Under the pieces are notes generated by a model. The model ran no database searches, had not been told where the DNA came from, and saw nothing but the letters and a program-made list of their open reading frames with translations. Positions 26,299-35,060 of a stretch of 64,000 nucleotides of DNA are shown here, one piece after another. Position numbers and translations under genes: made by a program. The stretch is from contig JAEZRV010000041.1 in assembly GCA_023444055.1 (NCBI GenBank), positions 66,647-130,646 of the forward strand, written 5' to 3'. Numbering within the stretch: the first letter of the stretch is position 1; each line of letters starts with the position of its first letter. The DNA comes from Bacillota bacterium. GTDB taxonomy: Bacteria; Bacillota; Clostridia; Acetivibrionales; DSM-1351.

Positions 26299-28104
26299 AT
26301 GTTAAAGAAAAGAAATTTAATATCTTTCCTAATTGCAGTAGCAATAATATTTACGAGTGTATGCTCTACTTTCGTAGTGTTTGCTGAAGATGAAGATGAA
26401 GGACTATTAGATGAAACAACAATAGAAGAAAATGAGGAGTTACAGACTGAAGATTCAGCAAATACCGGCTATAAAGGTCTTGTAGCACATTGGAAATTTG
26501 ATGGTGACATTAAAGACTCAACACAGTTCAAAAACGATGGAGAAGCAGTAGGTGGAAAAACAGGTGTCACTTATGTGAATTCTGTAGATGGCAAAGGAGT
26601 TAAGCTTGATGGTAAAAGCTATATAAAAGTCAAAGACAGTACTTCACTTGACTTGAAAGACTCATTCACATTTTCCTTCTGGGTATACAAGGAGGACATG
26701 AGAAAAAATGGTTTAATGGATGGTGGAGTTCCTTACATAATAAAAAACGAAGAATATGGTGATTTCCCATATGGTGTGTATGAATGGGGTGAACTTACAC
26801 CTGCAGTAACTTACAATGATGGAAGCAGTGTCGAAAGAGTTGACTCTGAGAAGCAAGTGGATATACAAAAGTGGTCGCTTATATCTGCAACATATGATGG
26901 TGAAACCATGAAGATATATATTGACAAGGAACTTGTGAAAAGTGAGCTTGTTAGTACATCCCTTATAAATTCAAATTTACCTCTTTATATCGGATTTGGA
27001 CACTTTATGACAATAGATAACTATTTTAAAGGTGTTCTGGATGATATGAGAATATACAACACAGCTCTTTCATATAGCGAAATTGAAGATTTATATGAAA
27101 ATATCGCTACAAAAAATCCTGGCAAGGATTTGATTAATAAGCCTAACAGGTTGGTTGCATATTATCAGTTTGAAAATAACCTTAAGGATTCATCAAGCTT
27201 TAAAAATGAAGGTAAGGCAGTAAAAGCCAGCAACTTTAAATATGTTAATGCCATTGCAGGAAAAGGTGTTAAATTTAGTGGTGCCAGTTATATCGAGGTA
27301 AAGGATAATGACTCTCTTGATTTGGATAGAGGTTTTACCATTGGAACATGGATTTATAAGGAAAAATCAAATAAAAACCAGCCGATATTTGCAAAATATG
27401 GGGAAAGCCATGATAAAAATGCTTGCTCCTATGATCTTGTAGACTGGAATAATGGTACACGCTTGTCCTTGTTCAATTTTATAAACGATGGCAATACAAA
27501 TCAGTTTGAAACTGATGAAAGTAACGATACCGCAAATGGAAGATGGTTCTATTATACTGCAACATACAATGGAAAAGATAATGATGCTGAAAATAAGGAT
27601 TCCAATACTGTTAAGCTTTATATTAATGGTAAGCTTGTAAAGACTGAGGAATTTGATGGTGATATATCAAATTCCAGTGGTCCGCTCTGGTTAGGAGGTA
27701 CAACTGACAGTATTTTCTTTAAAGGAATAATGGATGAGTTCAGAATATATAACTATGCGCTTACACCTACTGAGGTAAAAACGCTATACAGCATGAAGGA
27801 CGGCTTGGAAGTTGTTACGAAAGATAATAAAGCTGTACCTACAACATTAAGTCCAAAGAAAAAAGTTCAGCTAAATGCTAATTTGCTTACACATAAGTTC
27901 ACTTCACCGAATTCTACTTTACCTAACGGAAAGGATGAACTGAAAAAACAGAATGTATCTGCTAAAGCTACATACAAATCAAACAATGCAAAAGTAGTAA
28001 CTGTATCAAAAGCAGGTTTAATAACTGCTGTAGGAAAAGGAAAGGCTGTTGTTACAGTAACTTATGGAACATTTTCAAAGAATATTTCTATTACCGTAAA
28101 ATAA
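26299..28104 (+). CDS. Secreted protein with two LamG-like domains and a Big2 domain
   Basis: The start at 26299 follows AAGGAGG and gives a signal peptide (MLKKRNLISFLIAVAIIF..., cleavage near VVFAED). After an acidic linker come two laminin-G/concanavalin-like jellyroll domains (about residues 60-275 and 295-500), each opening with VAHWKFDGDIKDS or VAYYQFENNLKDS and closing with DDMRIYNTALS or DEFRIYNYALT. The C-terminal 80 residues form a bacterial Ig-like Big2 domain (VVTVSKAGLITAVGKGKAVVTV). No dockerin is seen, so it is probably a cell-surface or free carbohydrate-binding protein. Confidence 0.85.
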   Translation: MLKKRNLISFLIAVAIIFTSVCSTFVVFAEDEDEGLLDETTIEENEELQTEDSANTGYKGLVAHWKFDGDIKDSTQFKNDGEAVGGKTGVTYVNSVDGKGVKLDGKSYIKVKDSTSLDLKDSFTFSFWVYKEDMRKNGLMDGGVPYIIKNEEYGDFPYGVYEWGELTPAVTYNDGSSVERVDSEKQVDIQKWSLISATYDGETMKIYIDKELVKSELVSTSLINSNLPLYIGFGHFMTIDNYFKGVLDDMRIYNTALSYSEIEDLYENIATKNPGKDLINKPNRLVAYYQFENNLKDSSSFKNEGKAVKASNFKYVNAIAGKGVKFSGASYIEVKDNDSLDLDRGFTIGTWIYKEKSNKNQPIFAKYGESHDKNACSYDLVDWNNGTRLSLFNFINDGNTNQFETDESNDTANGRWFYYTATYNGKDNDAENKDSNTVKLYINGKLVKTEEFDGDISNSSGPLWLGGTTDSIFFKGIMDEFRIYNYALTPTEVKTLYSMKDGLEVVTKDNKAVPTTLSPKKKVQLNANLLTHKFTSPNSTLPNGKDELKKQNVSAKATYKSNNAKVVTVSKAGLITAVGKGKAVVTVTYGTFSKNISITVK

Positions 28105-28504
28105 ACAGAATTGACTACTGAAAATGAAGTATCAGCAGTAATTAAGTTATAAATGTTTATCTTTTTTCATTAATATTGTAAGTGTTTCTTTAATTCAGCC
28201 TAAAATATTTTATCAATAGAAGAGATTTGCTTTTTAAGAGCAGATCTCTTTTTGGCACAATTCATAGAGATAAGTATGAACAACTATAATATATAGTTTA
28301 TGAATCTATAAAAGTATTTACAGTGTTATAATAACGTATTGTCAATGGCTGAATAGTTATAACAGAACCCGTGTGTAGAGGAAACCAAATTAAGAGTAGT
28401 TGACTTTTATATTTTCATGAGACTATAATTATTATTAAACTAATTTATATAGAAAAGTCTATATAAACTTGAGCTTTATATTATAGATCATGGAGGATAA
28501 AAGC
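28105..28504. other. Intergenic region with terminator 28221-28253
   Basis: AGAGATTTGCT and AGCAGATCTCT form a stem (one mismatch) followed by TTTT at 28221-28253, ending the LamG transcript. The rest is AT-rich and should hold the metA promoter; I see no riboswitch. Confidence 0.5.
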
Positions 28505-29434
28505 ATGCCAATTAGAATACCTGACAATTTACCAGCAGGCGAAATATTAAATAGTGAGAACATATTTGTCATGTATGAGGACAGAGCTTATCACCAGGAT
28601 ATTAGACCTCTTAAAATTGTTATTTTAAATATAATGCCTACTAAGATAACTACAGAGACTCAATTACTGAGGTTTCTTGGAAATACTCCTCTTCAAATTG
28701 AGCCGATTCTTTTGTATCCAGCATCGCATGTTCCTAAAAATACTCCTGAAGGGCATTTAGAGGCATTTTACAAGACCTTTGATGAAATTAAAAACGATCA
28801 TTTCGATGGCTTGATTATAACTGGGGCACCAGTGGAACAAATGCCTTTTGAGCAGGTTAAATACTGGGAAGAATTAACTCAGATAATGGAATGGAGCTTG
28901 ACTAATGTATACTCAACTCTCCATATTTGCTGGGGGGCTCAAGCAGGACTATACTACCATTATGGTATTCAGAAATATGATATTCCAAATAAATTATTTG
29001 GAATATTTCCACATACAAAAACTAAGGATTATGTGAAGTTACTTAGGGGCTTTGATGACATTTTTTATGTGCCTCATTCAAGGCATACTGAGGTTAGAAA
29101 AGAAGATATTGAAAAAATAGATGAGCTGGAGATACTTTCCGAATCTGACGAGGCAGGAGTTTATTTAGTTGCATCTAAAGATGGAAGACATATTTTTGCC
29201 ACCGGGCATTCAGAGTATGACCCTCTTACATTAAAAAAAGAGTATGACAGAGATGTTGAAAAAGGATTAGATATAGCAGTACCAAAGAATTATTTCCCTA
29301 ATGATGATCCTAACAAAGAACCGATTGTCAAATGGAGAGGACATGGGAATTTGCTGTTTCTGAACTGGCTAAATTATTATGTATATCAAGAAACACCTTA
29401 TGATTTAGCAAGTATAACTAAGAGGAAGAAGTAG
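28505..29434 (+). CDS. metA: Homoserine O-acyltransferase, probably acetyl type
   Basis: MetA (309 aa) acylates homoserine at the start of methionine synthesis. MPIRIPDNLPAGEIL is the canonical N-terminus, so ATG 28505 is chosen (GGAGG 8 nt upstream) over the ATG at 28490. The nucleophile Cys is in LHICWGAQAGLYYHYG, and His/Glu in GHSEYDPLTL. In this family a Glu after GAPV (here ITGAPVEQMPFE) goes with acetyl-CoA use, and Gly with succinyl-CoA. The Glu here and the nearby metY both favour O-acetylhomoserine as product. This specificity is inference. Confidence 0.93.
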   Translation: MPIRIPDNLPAGEILNSENIFVMYEDRAYHQDIRPLKIVILNIMPTKITTETQLLRFLGNTPLQIEPILLYPASHVPKNTPEGHLEAFYKTFDEIKNDHFDGLIITGAPVEQMPFEQVKYWEELTQIMEWSLTNVYSTLHICWGAQAGLYYHYGIQKYDIPNKLFGIFPHTKTKDYVKLLRGFDDIFYVPHSRHTEVRKEDIEKIDELEILSESDEAGVYLVASKDGRHIFATGHSEYDPLTLKKEYDRDVEKGLDIAVPKNYFPNDDPNKEPIVKWRGHGNLLFLNWLNYYVYQETPYDLASITKRKK

Positions 29435-29750
29435 AGTATTGGAACAGGAAGACTTTCAGTGCTATAATGATATTTGAGACTAATATAAATTAATTATAAG
29501 AGAAATGCGTCAAGTTGAATGTAGGCATCGTCATGTAAAAGTGAACCGACCTTTGTCAAGTAGACAGTTAAATAATTAAAAAATGTATAAATTGATGCGA
29601 CCACTTTGTTGGTCGCATTTCTTGTGCGACAGGCAGTTGCACATCGAACAGTAAATTTGCTGTTTGATTTTAATATGTTAAGGTCTCTAGGGAATGATAC
29701 CGAGGTAAAAACAACCATATGGACTTGAAATATTTGAATTCAAACACGCT

Positions 29751-29823
29751 GGTAAGCCGTATGCCTTAATAGGGCACGTACGGTTTGATAAGGGGGAAGC
29801 TATGAAAATAGTTTCCCTACTTT
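29751..29823 (+). mobile_element. Group II intron remnant (RNA domain scar)
   Basis: TAAGCCGTATGCC, TTAATA and GGGCACGTACGGTTTGAT, followed by AAGGGGGAAG...AGTTTCCCTACT, resembles the conserved hairpin pair upstream of the reverse transcriptase in bacterial group II introns. No reverse transcriptase remains. The gap 29435-29750 also has a TGCGACCA...TGGTCGCA hairpin (about 29597-29620). The remnant borders the exporter operon, consistent with a transferred segment. Confidence 0.4.
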
Positions 29824-29836
29824 ATTGCAAAACCTC

Positions 29837-29875
29837 TTGACTGATCGGCTACTACGTGTTACAGTATAGTAGTAG
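29837..29875 (+). promoter_or_regulatory. padR promoter with overlapping inverted repeat
   Basis: TTGACT-N17-TACAGT is followed and overlapped by CTACTAC-N13-GTAGTAG (29849-29855 / 29869-29875), a likely operator for the PadR protein. GTGTTACA also occurs twice. Confidence 0.5.
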
Positions 29876-29927
29876 TAAGTGTTACAAGATACAAGTTATA
29901 CACAGTAGTAAATGGAGGATTATGCAT

Positions 29928-30260
29928 ATGGAAAATATAACAGAGATGCTAAAAGGTGTTTTAGAGGGTTGCGTGCTAGAAATTATCAGCCGTGAGCAAA
30001 CATACGGTTATGAAATTACACGCAAGCTCAATGCCATGGGCTTTACTGATATGGTAGACGGTACGGTTTATACAATTCTTGTGCGGCTTGAAAAAAATGC
30101 ACTTGTAACGGTGGAAAAGCAAAAATCTACAGAGGGACCGCCGAGAAAGTTTTTTACGTTGAGTGATGCAGGATATGAGGAACTTAAAAGGTTTTGGTTA
30201 AAATGGGATTTTGTTGCATCAAAAATCAATTCGTTAAAGGACGGTGCAAATCATGATTGA
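29928..30260 (+). CDS. PadR-family transcriptional repressor
   Basis: This 110-aa winged-helix protein has the PadR pattern: LKGVLEGCVLEIISREQTYGYEITRKLNAMG, then the wing region VDGTVYTILVRLEKNALV and PPRKFFTLSDAGYEEL. PadR regulators typically repress multidrug exporters and respond to the drug. ATG 29928 has GGAGG 9 nt upstream. The end overlaps the next gene by 8 nt (CATGATTGA). The promoter carries an inverted repeat that could be its autoregulatory site. Confidence 0.9.
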   Translation: MENITEMLKGVLEGCVLEIISREQTYGYEITRKLNAMGFTDMVDGTVYTILVRLEKNALVTVEKQKSTEGPPRKFFTLSDAGYEELKRFWLKWDFVASKINSLKDGANHD

Positions 30261-30624
30261 TAGATTTATAAAATTAGTCATTGGCGATTTAGAGGAGAAA
30301 AAGGAATACCGTCAGATGATGAAACGAGTGAATACCCTGCCGCAGGAATATCGTTTTGCATTTAAAAAAATACAAAGATACATGTATAACATCGGTGGAA
30401 TAAATGGAGATATGGTTGTTTTTGTTAACTTTAAGGTGTTCATGGGTTTGCTGGAGTTGTTCGAGACAAGTGTGGCAGAAGGTAAAAATGTAATTGATAT
30501 TACCGGAAGTGATGTGGGGCGTTTTGCTGATGAGTTTATGGCGGCATACAGCACAGACACCGAGACAGTGCGCGACAAGCTAAACCATGAGATAGCTGAA
30601 TATTTTAATAAGGAGGGCAAATAA
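30253..30624 (+). CDS. DUF1048-family protein, first copy
   Basis: This 123-aa helical protein matches DUF1048, small proteins that often sit between padR and an ABC exporter. LPQEYRFAFKKIQRYMYN and the later helix bundle are shared with the following gene (LPEDYRFVYEKIQNYMWS), so the pair are paralogues. It overlaps padR and ends one base before the second copy, giving a coupled operon. The function is unknown; a role as exporter accessory is inferred from context. Confidence 0.8.
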   Translation: MIDRFIKLVIGDLEEKKEYRQMMKRVNTLPQEYRFAFKKIQRYMYNIGGINGDMVVFVNFKVFMGLLELFETSVAEGKNVIDITGSDVGRFADEFMAAYSTDTETVRDKLNHEIAEYFNKEGK

Positions 30625-30999
30625 ATGCTTGAATTTATCAATAAACTGATGGGCGATAAAAAGGAATACAAAGAGCAAATGGCACGGGTGGCAGCTCTAC
30701 CGGAGGATTATCGCTTTGTCTATGAGAAAATACAAAATTATATGTGGAGCTTTGCAAGTGGTTCGGGTATGGATATGCTAAAAACCCAGTATGAACTTAT
30801 CGATCTCTTTGAAGAAAGCGTTGCTGAAAACATGCATGTACTTGATGTTATAGGTGAGGATGTTGCAGGTTTCTGTGATGAATTGATACGTGGTAACAAA
30901 CTTTGGATTGACAGTCAGCGGAAAAAACTCAATCTAGGTATAAAAAACAAATTTGAAAAAGGCGCTATTCCCGATAAAGGTAAAATCGAAAAGGAGTGA
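30625..30999 (+). CDS. DUF1048-family protein, second copy
   Basis: This 124-aa protein is a paralogue of the preceding gene, with the same EKKEY/DKKEYKEQMARVAALPEDYRF region and a following helix ESVAENMHVLDVIGEDVAGF. It starts directly after the stop of the first copy with SD AAGGAGG. The two may form a heterodimer. No membrane segment or catalytic motif is visible. Confidence 0.8.
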   Translation: MLEFINKLMGDKKEYKEQMARVAALPEDYRFVYEKIQNYMWSFASGSGMDMLKTQYELIDLFEESVAENMHVLDVIGEDVAGFCDELIRGNKLWIDSQRKKLNLGIKNKFEKGAIPDKGKIEKE

Positions 31000-31002
31000 A
31001 AA

Positions 31003-31185
31003 ATGGATCAGAATGAAAATAGGCAATGGCTTTTATGTCCTATTTGTAAAAATAAAACCCGTACAATGCTGCGAGAGGACACCATACTGCAAAACTTCCC
31101 TCTTTTTTGTCCCAAGTGCAAGCAAGAAATAGTTGTCAATGTTAAAAATAACACAGTAACTGTTTTCAAAGAGCCAGACGCTTAG
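31003..31185 (+). CDS. Cysteine-rich KTR-type zinc-ribbon protein
   Basis: This 60-aa protein has two CxxC knuckles, LLCPICKNKTRTMLRED and LFCPKCKQE, and the KTR motif between them. It matches the cysteine-rich KTR family common in conjugative transposons and exporter cassettes of Firmicutes. It follows DUF1048 copy 2 by 3 bp and is followed by a terminator. Its presence supports a horizontally acquired operon. Function unknown. Confidence 0.75.
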   Translation: MDQNENRQWLLCPICKNKTRTMLREDTILQNFPLFCPKCKQEIVVNVKNNTVTVFKEPDA

Positions 31186-31189
31186 ACGC

Positions 31190-31240
31190 AGAGCCGATAA
31201 TCATGAAGAATTATCTCATTGGTTATCGGCTCTTTATTTA
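31190..31240 (+). terminator. Internal terminator before the ABC genes
   Basis: AGAGCCGATAA and TTATCGGCTCT form a perfect 11-bp stem with a 22-nt loop and a T-rich tail. The ABC genes downstream are read through it or have their own promoter. Confidence 0.65.
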
Positions 31241-31268
31241 TATCAATTAATTAAAGGAGGCATTCAAA

Positions 31269-32030
31269 ATGCAAAATAATATTATCGAGGTAAAAGGATT
31301 AAAAAAGGCTTTTGGTAAAGTTGAAGTCTTAAAGGGGGTGGACTTTACGGTTGAGTATGGAAAAATCTTTGCTCTTTTAGGTTCCAATGGTGCGGGTAAA
31401 ACCACAACCATTAAAATCTTGTCAACATTGCTTTCACCCGACAGCGGTAATGCGAAAATTTGTGGTTTTGACGTTCTAAAACAAGCCCGCCATGTAAAAC
31501 CGGTTATAAGTCTTACTGGGCAATTTGCTGCAGTAGACGAAATTCTTAGCGGTCGTGAAAACCTTATTTTGATTGGAAAGCTCCGTCATATAAATGATCC
31601 AAGAAAAACTGCTACCGACTTACTGACACGCTTTGGGTTGATAGAAGCAGCAGACCGTCCTGTCGGTACGTATTCTGGTGGTATGCGAAGACGCTTGGAC
31701 ATTTCCATGAGTTTAATAGGTTCTCCTAAGGTTGTTTTTCTTGATGAACCAACCACAGGACTCGATCCCGAAGCAAGAATTGAAGTTTGGAAAGAGGTCA
31801 AACAGCTTTCAGAAAAAGGAACAACCATTTTTTTGACAACGCAATACTTGGAAGAGGCAGAGCAGTTGGCAGATAGTATTGCCATTCTTCATGAAGGAAA
31901 AATTATTGCAGACGGCTCTCTTGCTGAATTAAAGAAACTTTTCCCTCCTGCAAAAGTAGAATATGTGGAAAAGCAACCTACATTAGAGGAAATATTCCTC
32001 TCAATTATTAGTATTAAGGAGGTAAATTAA
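31269..32030 (+). CDS. ABC exporter ATPase (daunorubicin-resistance DrrA type)
   Basis: This 253-aa ATPase has Walker A LGSNGAGKTTTIKIL, Q-loop TGQFAAVDE, signature YSGGMRRRLDISMSLI and Walker B VVFLDEPTTGLDPEAR. The GQFAAVDEILSGRENL motif is typical of the DrrA drug-export group. It starts after AAAGGAGG and its stop is 1 bp before the permease ATG. Together with the PadR gene it forms a probable drug-inducible efflux system. Confidence 0.92.
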   Translation: MQNNIIEVKGLKKAFGKVEVLKGVDFTVEYGKIFALLGSNGAGKTTTIKILSTLLSPDSGNAKICGFDVLKQARHVKPVISLTGQFAAVDEILSGRENLILIGKLRHINDPRKTATDLLTRFGLIEAADRPVGTYSGGMRRRLDISMSLIGSPKVVFLDEPTTGLDPEARIEVWKEVKQLSEKGTTIFLTTQYLEEAEQLADSIAILHEGKIIADGSLAELKKLFPPAKVEYVEKQPTLEEIFLSIISIKEVN

Positions 32031-32031
32031 A

Positions 32032-32802
32032 ATGGGAATTAAAATAAGTCTTTTTTTTAGAGATACAAATGTTATGCTTGGTCGCTCAATGAAACATATT
32101 TTTAGAAGTATTGATACCATTATTACGGTGTGCATTACGCCTATCGCTATTATGTTACTAATGGTATATGTTTTCGGAGGTGCGATGGGGGATGGCATGA
32201 GCACAGCGGAATATGTAAGCTATTCACTACCCGGCATTCTACTGATTTCTATCTCAAGTGCCATTGCATATACTGCACTTCGTATATTTACGGATATTAA
32301 AAGTGGATTTTTTGATCGTTTCAAATCCATGCCTATTTCAGCTTCTTCGGCATTGTGGGCACATGTTCTAACATCTTTAGTTTCTAACGCAATGTCATTA
32401 GCAGTTATTTTTTTGGTGGCTTTTTTCATGGGCTTCCGTTCATCGGCAGGTATGTTTAACTGGCTTGCTGTTATAGGAATTCTTGCACTTTTCACATTGG
32501 CTCTGACATGGGTTGCAGCTATTGCGGGTTTAAAAGCCAAATCCGTAGAGGGTTCAAGTGCATTTTCCTACCCGCTGATTTTTTTACCATTTATTAGTTC
32601 GGCTTTTTTATCAACGAAAACCATGCCGGCTGCTGTACGAGCTTTTGCTGAAAATCAGCCTGTAACCGCTATCGTGGACAGCATACGAGCCCTATTGATG
32701 AATAAGCCTGTTGGAAATGAAATATGGATAGCACTCGCTTGGTGCGTGGGTATAATGATGTTAGCTTGGTTTTTTGCTATGAAAGCATATCGAAAGATTT
32801 AA
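32032..32802 (+). CDS. ABC-2 type exporter permease (DrrB type)
   Basis: This 256-aa membrane protein has six predicted segments, including IDTIITVCITPIAIMLLMVYVF and LGWIAV-like helices, and the ABC-2 pattern SLPGILLISISSAIAYTALRIFTDIKSGFFDRFKSMPIS before the third helix. It partners with the ATPase encoded 1 bp upstream. The family transports hydrophobic drugs; the substrate is unknown. Downstream the sequence decays into gene fragments. Confidence 0.9.
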   Translation: MGIKISLFFRDTNVMLGRSMKHIFRSIDTIITVCITPIAIMLLMVYVFGGAMGDGMSTAEYVSYSLPGILLISISSAIAYTALRIFTDIKSGFFDRFKSMPISASSALWAHVLTSLVSNAMSLAVIFLVAFFMGFRSSAGMFNWLAVIGILALFTLALTWVAAIAGLKAKSVEGSSAFSYPLIFLPFISSAFLSTKTMPAAVRAFAENQPVTAIVDSIRALLMNKPVGNEIWIALAWCVGIMMLAWFFAMKAYRKI

Positions 32803-32849
32803 TGCTGTTTTGTATTGCTCTGTTAAACAGATTCAAATCGAATGAGCAT

Positions 32850-33019
32850 ATCACCTAAAAACTCCTCCACTGCGGCTTATCCTTGGAAGCGTGGTTTACG
32901 ATTTAGCGATGGATACATTAGAGACACGGATGGCTACTTGGAAGGAATGGGAAGCAGTTAGCCGCGCATCTGAAAAAGCTATTTCTGCACCTGAGGGATA
33001 TGGTGCACCTGAGAAATAA
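32850..33019 (+). pseudogene. C-terminal fragment of an SDR-family oxidoreductase
   Basis: In one frame the end TPPLRLILGSVVYDLAMD...WKEWEAVSRASEKA resembles the C-terminus of short-chain dehydrogenases (PPLRLxLG...). No N-terminal Rossmann motif lies upstream, where the exporter permease ends. It is a remnant of about 50 codons. Family call is from memory of the conserved tail. Confidence 0.5.
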
Positions 33020-33044
33020 AGCTGATAAAGCTCTGTCTTAACAA

Positions 33045-33093
33045 AGCAAGGCGCCCTACGTCATAATTCTCGTAGAGTGCCTTGCTCGTTTTT
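33045..33093. terminator. Hairpin terminator, possibly bidirectional
   Basis: AGCAAGGCgccCTACG and CGTAGagtGCCTTGCT form a long stem followed on the plus strand by GTTTTT. It lies between the SDR and recombinase fragments. Confidence 0.55.
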
Positions 33094-33096
33094 ACT

Positions 33097-33400
33097 TTAT
33101 TCTGCCACATCCACTGTTACGCCGGACTTGAATTCAACAGTGAAAAGGTCCTTGTGGACGGTGACCTTTTCAATTAGCCGCCGGATCATCTGCATAAATA
33201 CCAGATAGTTCCCAATCTGGATGACCTTTTATGTAAGCCGTATAATGTTCAATCTGGGCATCATATCTGGTGGACTGCTCATCGCTGTCCGTCGAAACAC
33301 GACAGTAGGCAGCCGCTCGGAGTTTTGGTTTTTCGTCACCTTTATTTTTGCGGATATGCTTTCTCGCCGGAATTACGGTTACATTCTTTTTGACTTTCAT
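33097..33400 (-). pseudogene. Serine recombinase with internal deletion
   Basis: The minus strand starts with the N-terminal catalytic region of a large serine recombinase (AAYCRVSTDSDEQSTRYDAQ, with the Ser nucleophile) up to GIYADD. It then continues in another frame as MIRRLIEKVTVHKDLFTVEF...GVTVDVAE and stop, which fits the C-terminal end of the same family. Most of the middle is therefore deleted. It is a relic of a Tn4451-like or conjugative element. Confidence 0.75.
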
Positions 33401-33499
33401 CTTTCTGCACCTACATTTCTATCAAACTGTAGGCGTATTCGGCCTGCTGGAAAGGGTCGTCAAATTGTTGTATTAAATTATAAACTGAGCAAAGTAGCC

Positions 33500-33645
33500 T
33501 GTAAAGTAAGTGTTCAGAAAGTGGTTTCAGAAGCATTTAAAAGATATGCCAAACGATTAGATAAAATATCCCATTAGTATCAGAATATGCAAAAACCTTA
33601 CATGTTGAGAAGCGGATTAGAGCTCACTTGGAGGAGCTGTTATGA
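33500..33645 (+). pseudogene. AbiEi-type antitoxin, C-terminal relic with frameshift
   Basis: VSEAFKRYAKRLDKIS is followed, after a one-base shift near 33574, by PLVSEYAKTLHVEKRIRAHL, the usual end of AbiEi antitoxins. The stop overlaps the next start (ATGA), as in intact abiE operons. The N-terminal winged helix is missing. Confidence 0.6.
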
Positions 33646-33821
33646 AAAACGCAATGAAGCTTAAGACAATCATTAAAAATATTGCAAAGGAAAAGAGTAT
33701 TTCAGCCCAGCTTGTTATGCAAAATTTCATGTTAGAAAGATTATTGGAGAGGGTATCGGTTTCCAAATATCAAGACTCTTTTGTAATACCTCAGTACAAA
33801 TTACGCTTCGCAAACCTATGA
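33642..33821 (+). pseudogene. AbiEii-type nucleotidyltransferase toxin, truncated
   Basis: The 59-aa product MKNAMKLKTIIKNIAKEKS... to SVSKYQDSFVI matches the N-terminus of AbiEii toxins and stops before the nucleotidyltransferase GS motif. The coding sequence runs into a palindromic insertion at 33815, which seems to have replaced the rest. It cannot be active. Confidence 0.65.
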
Positions 33822-33939
33822 GCACCCAGAATATTTGAAGAATCATTGAAATTTCTATACAAATACACCTTTGGGTATATTTCTGTGCCAGGGGGAGGAC
33901 CGGAACAGGGTTGGTGGTAGTTATATAGGTGCTCATAGG
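33815..33939. mobile_element. 125-bp MITE-like element with 12-bp perfect inverted ends
   Basis: CCTATGAGCACC (33815-33826) and GGTGCTCATAGG (33928-33939) are perfect inverted repeats. The element has no gene and lies exactly at the truncation point of the AbiEii fragment. Confidence 0.5.
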
Positions 33940-34002
33940 ATAATAGAAAAATAATTCTATCTACTTTACATAATATTAAATGTGGTGTGAAAGTGTTACT
34001 AT

Positions 34003-34050
34003 AAAAAAAGACAATTACAATTAGGCTTGCCCTAATCATAACTGTCTTTA
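34003..34050 (-). terminator. Terminator of the DUF6062 gene
   Basis: On the minus strand AAGACAGTTAT...ATTAGGG and the complementary arm form a hairpin followed by TTTTTTT, 12 bp after the stop codon. Confidence 0.65.
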
Positions 34051-34061
34051 TTATTTATGGC

Positions 34062-34838
34062 TTATTTCAATTCGCAGTTTCCTCTTATTTTTTGAATACT
34101 TCTTATTACAGCATCTTTTGAATTTCCCCAAGGTGCATCATTATATCTATAGTCAAATTTCTTAGTGAACCAGTCCACTTCTTTTTCTACTCTTTCAAGG
34201 TTGTTAAGCTGCATTTCCATGACGTTTTTAGTAAATATTGCGCTTTGAGATGTGTTTAAATACTTTGTAGTTGAGCTTAAAAGAAGCTTCAGATGCTTTA
34301 AGCAAAAGCCCTTCTTAGATTGGAATATTTCTCTGAATTCGGGTTCTTTAAAATACAAATAAAATATAACATCAACATATCTATCCATCGTATGCTCAAG
34401 CTTACTGCAAATAGCGCAGCTATTATCTATTTTATCAAGCTCAGTCACAAGTTCGGATATGAGTTTATCCGTATTTGTTTGTTTAGAGGATAGCTTTTTT
34501 GAAATATTTTTGACAATACCTGCATTTGCATCTTGCTCTAAAGATTCAACTTTGCTTTCGAATATTTGCTTAATGTTTGAGTTTTTACCTTGCATAAAGG
34601 TATCAATCATTAGGGCAAGTCCAAGCCTATTTACCTGTTTGTTATACATAGCCTCAAAATGTGTTTTGCAAAAGCCAAGCTCATTAGTGGTCTGGCGATG
34701 ATCTGGCTCCATTAAAGAAGCACCTAGTGCATAATCAATGGCTTCATCCTCGAGCTTTTTCTCTAATACGCATAAAGGACACTCACAATCTACTGAAAAA
34801 GCATCAGTAACTGGAATAGTATATATTTTTTCTTTCAT
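34062..34838 (-). CDS. DUF6062-like cysteine-pair protein
   Basis: This 258-aa soluble protein has regular Cys motifs: CECPLCVLEKKLED, GFCKTHFEAMY, CAICSKLEHTMDRY and GFCLKHLKLLL. It resembles a clostridial family I know as DUF6062. The paired Cys/His could bind a metal, but no function is established. ATG 34838 is used because it lies 6 nt after the leader stem; the longer frame to 34901 would add the shared leader peptide. It stands alone with its own terminator. Confidence 0.65.
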   Translation of the reverse strand: MKEKIYTIPVTDAFSVDCECPLCVLEKKLEDEAIDYALGASLMEPDHRQTTNELGFCKTHFEAMYNKQVNRLGLALMIDTFMQGKNSNIKQIFESKVESLEQDANAGIVKNISKKLSSKQTNTDKLISELVTELDKIDNSCAICSKLEHTMDRYVDVIFYLYFKEPEFREIFQSKKGFCLKHLKLLLSSTTKYLNTSQSAIFTKNVMEMQLNNLERVEKEVDWFTKKFDYRYNDAPWGNSKDAVIRSIQKIRGNCELK

Positions 34839-34906
34839 AATTATGTCCATGTCCCGCATTCTACACAAAACCAAATGAAAGAAATAACATGGACTCGGCA
34901 CCTCCT
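34836..34906 (-). promoter_or_regulatory. SD-bridging hairpin leader, copy 3 (DUF6062 gene)
   Basis: SD AGGAGG (34906-34901), 6 nt, GTCCATGTT (34894-34886), 32-nt loop, GACATGGAC (34853-34845), 6 nt, ATG. The last stem pair is T-G where copy 1 has C-G. The uORF is MLFLSFGFV. The A-rich upstream tract (about 34907-34940) is nearly identical to that of the metY copy. Confidence 0.75.
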
Positions 34907-34974
34907 TTTTTTATTTTTTTAATTTCTTTCAACCTTAACCTCCCATTCCCCATTTGGGCAAATAAATTAGTAAA

Positions 34975-35060
34975 GCTTTCGTGGCGGTAGCAGTTTTTAA
35001 AAATATACCCTCAAACTGGAAAACCACTATGTTTATACAAACTTTATTTTCGAGCTGATA
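34975..35060 (-). repeat. Degenerate relative of the nif twin-hairpin elements
   Basis: On the minus strand AGCTCGAAAATAAAGTTTGT...AAACATAGTGGTTTTCC and a downstream TACCGCCACGA segment align with parts of the elements at 4198 and 12923-13030. It lies upstream of the DUF6062 leader. The rest of 35061-35494 shows no gene. Confidence 0.35.
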
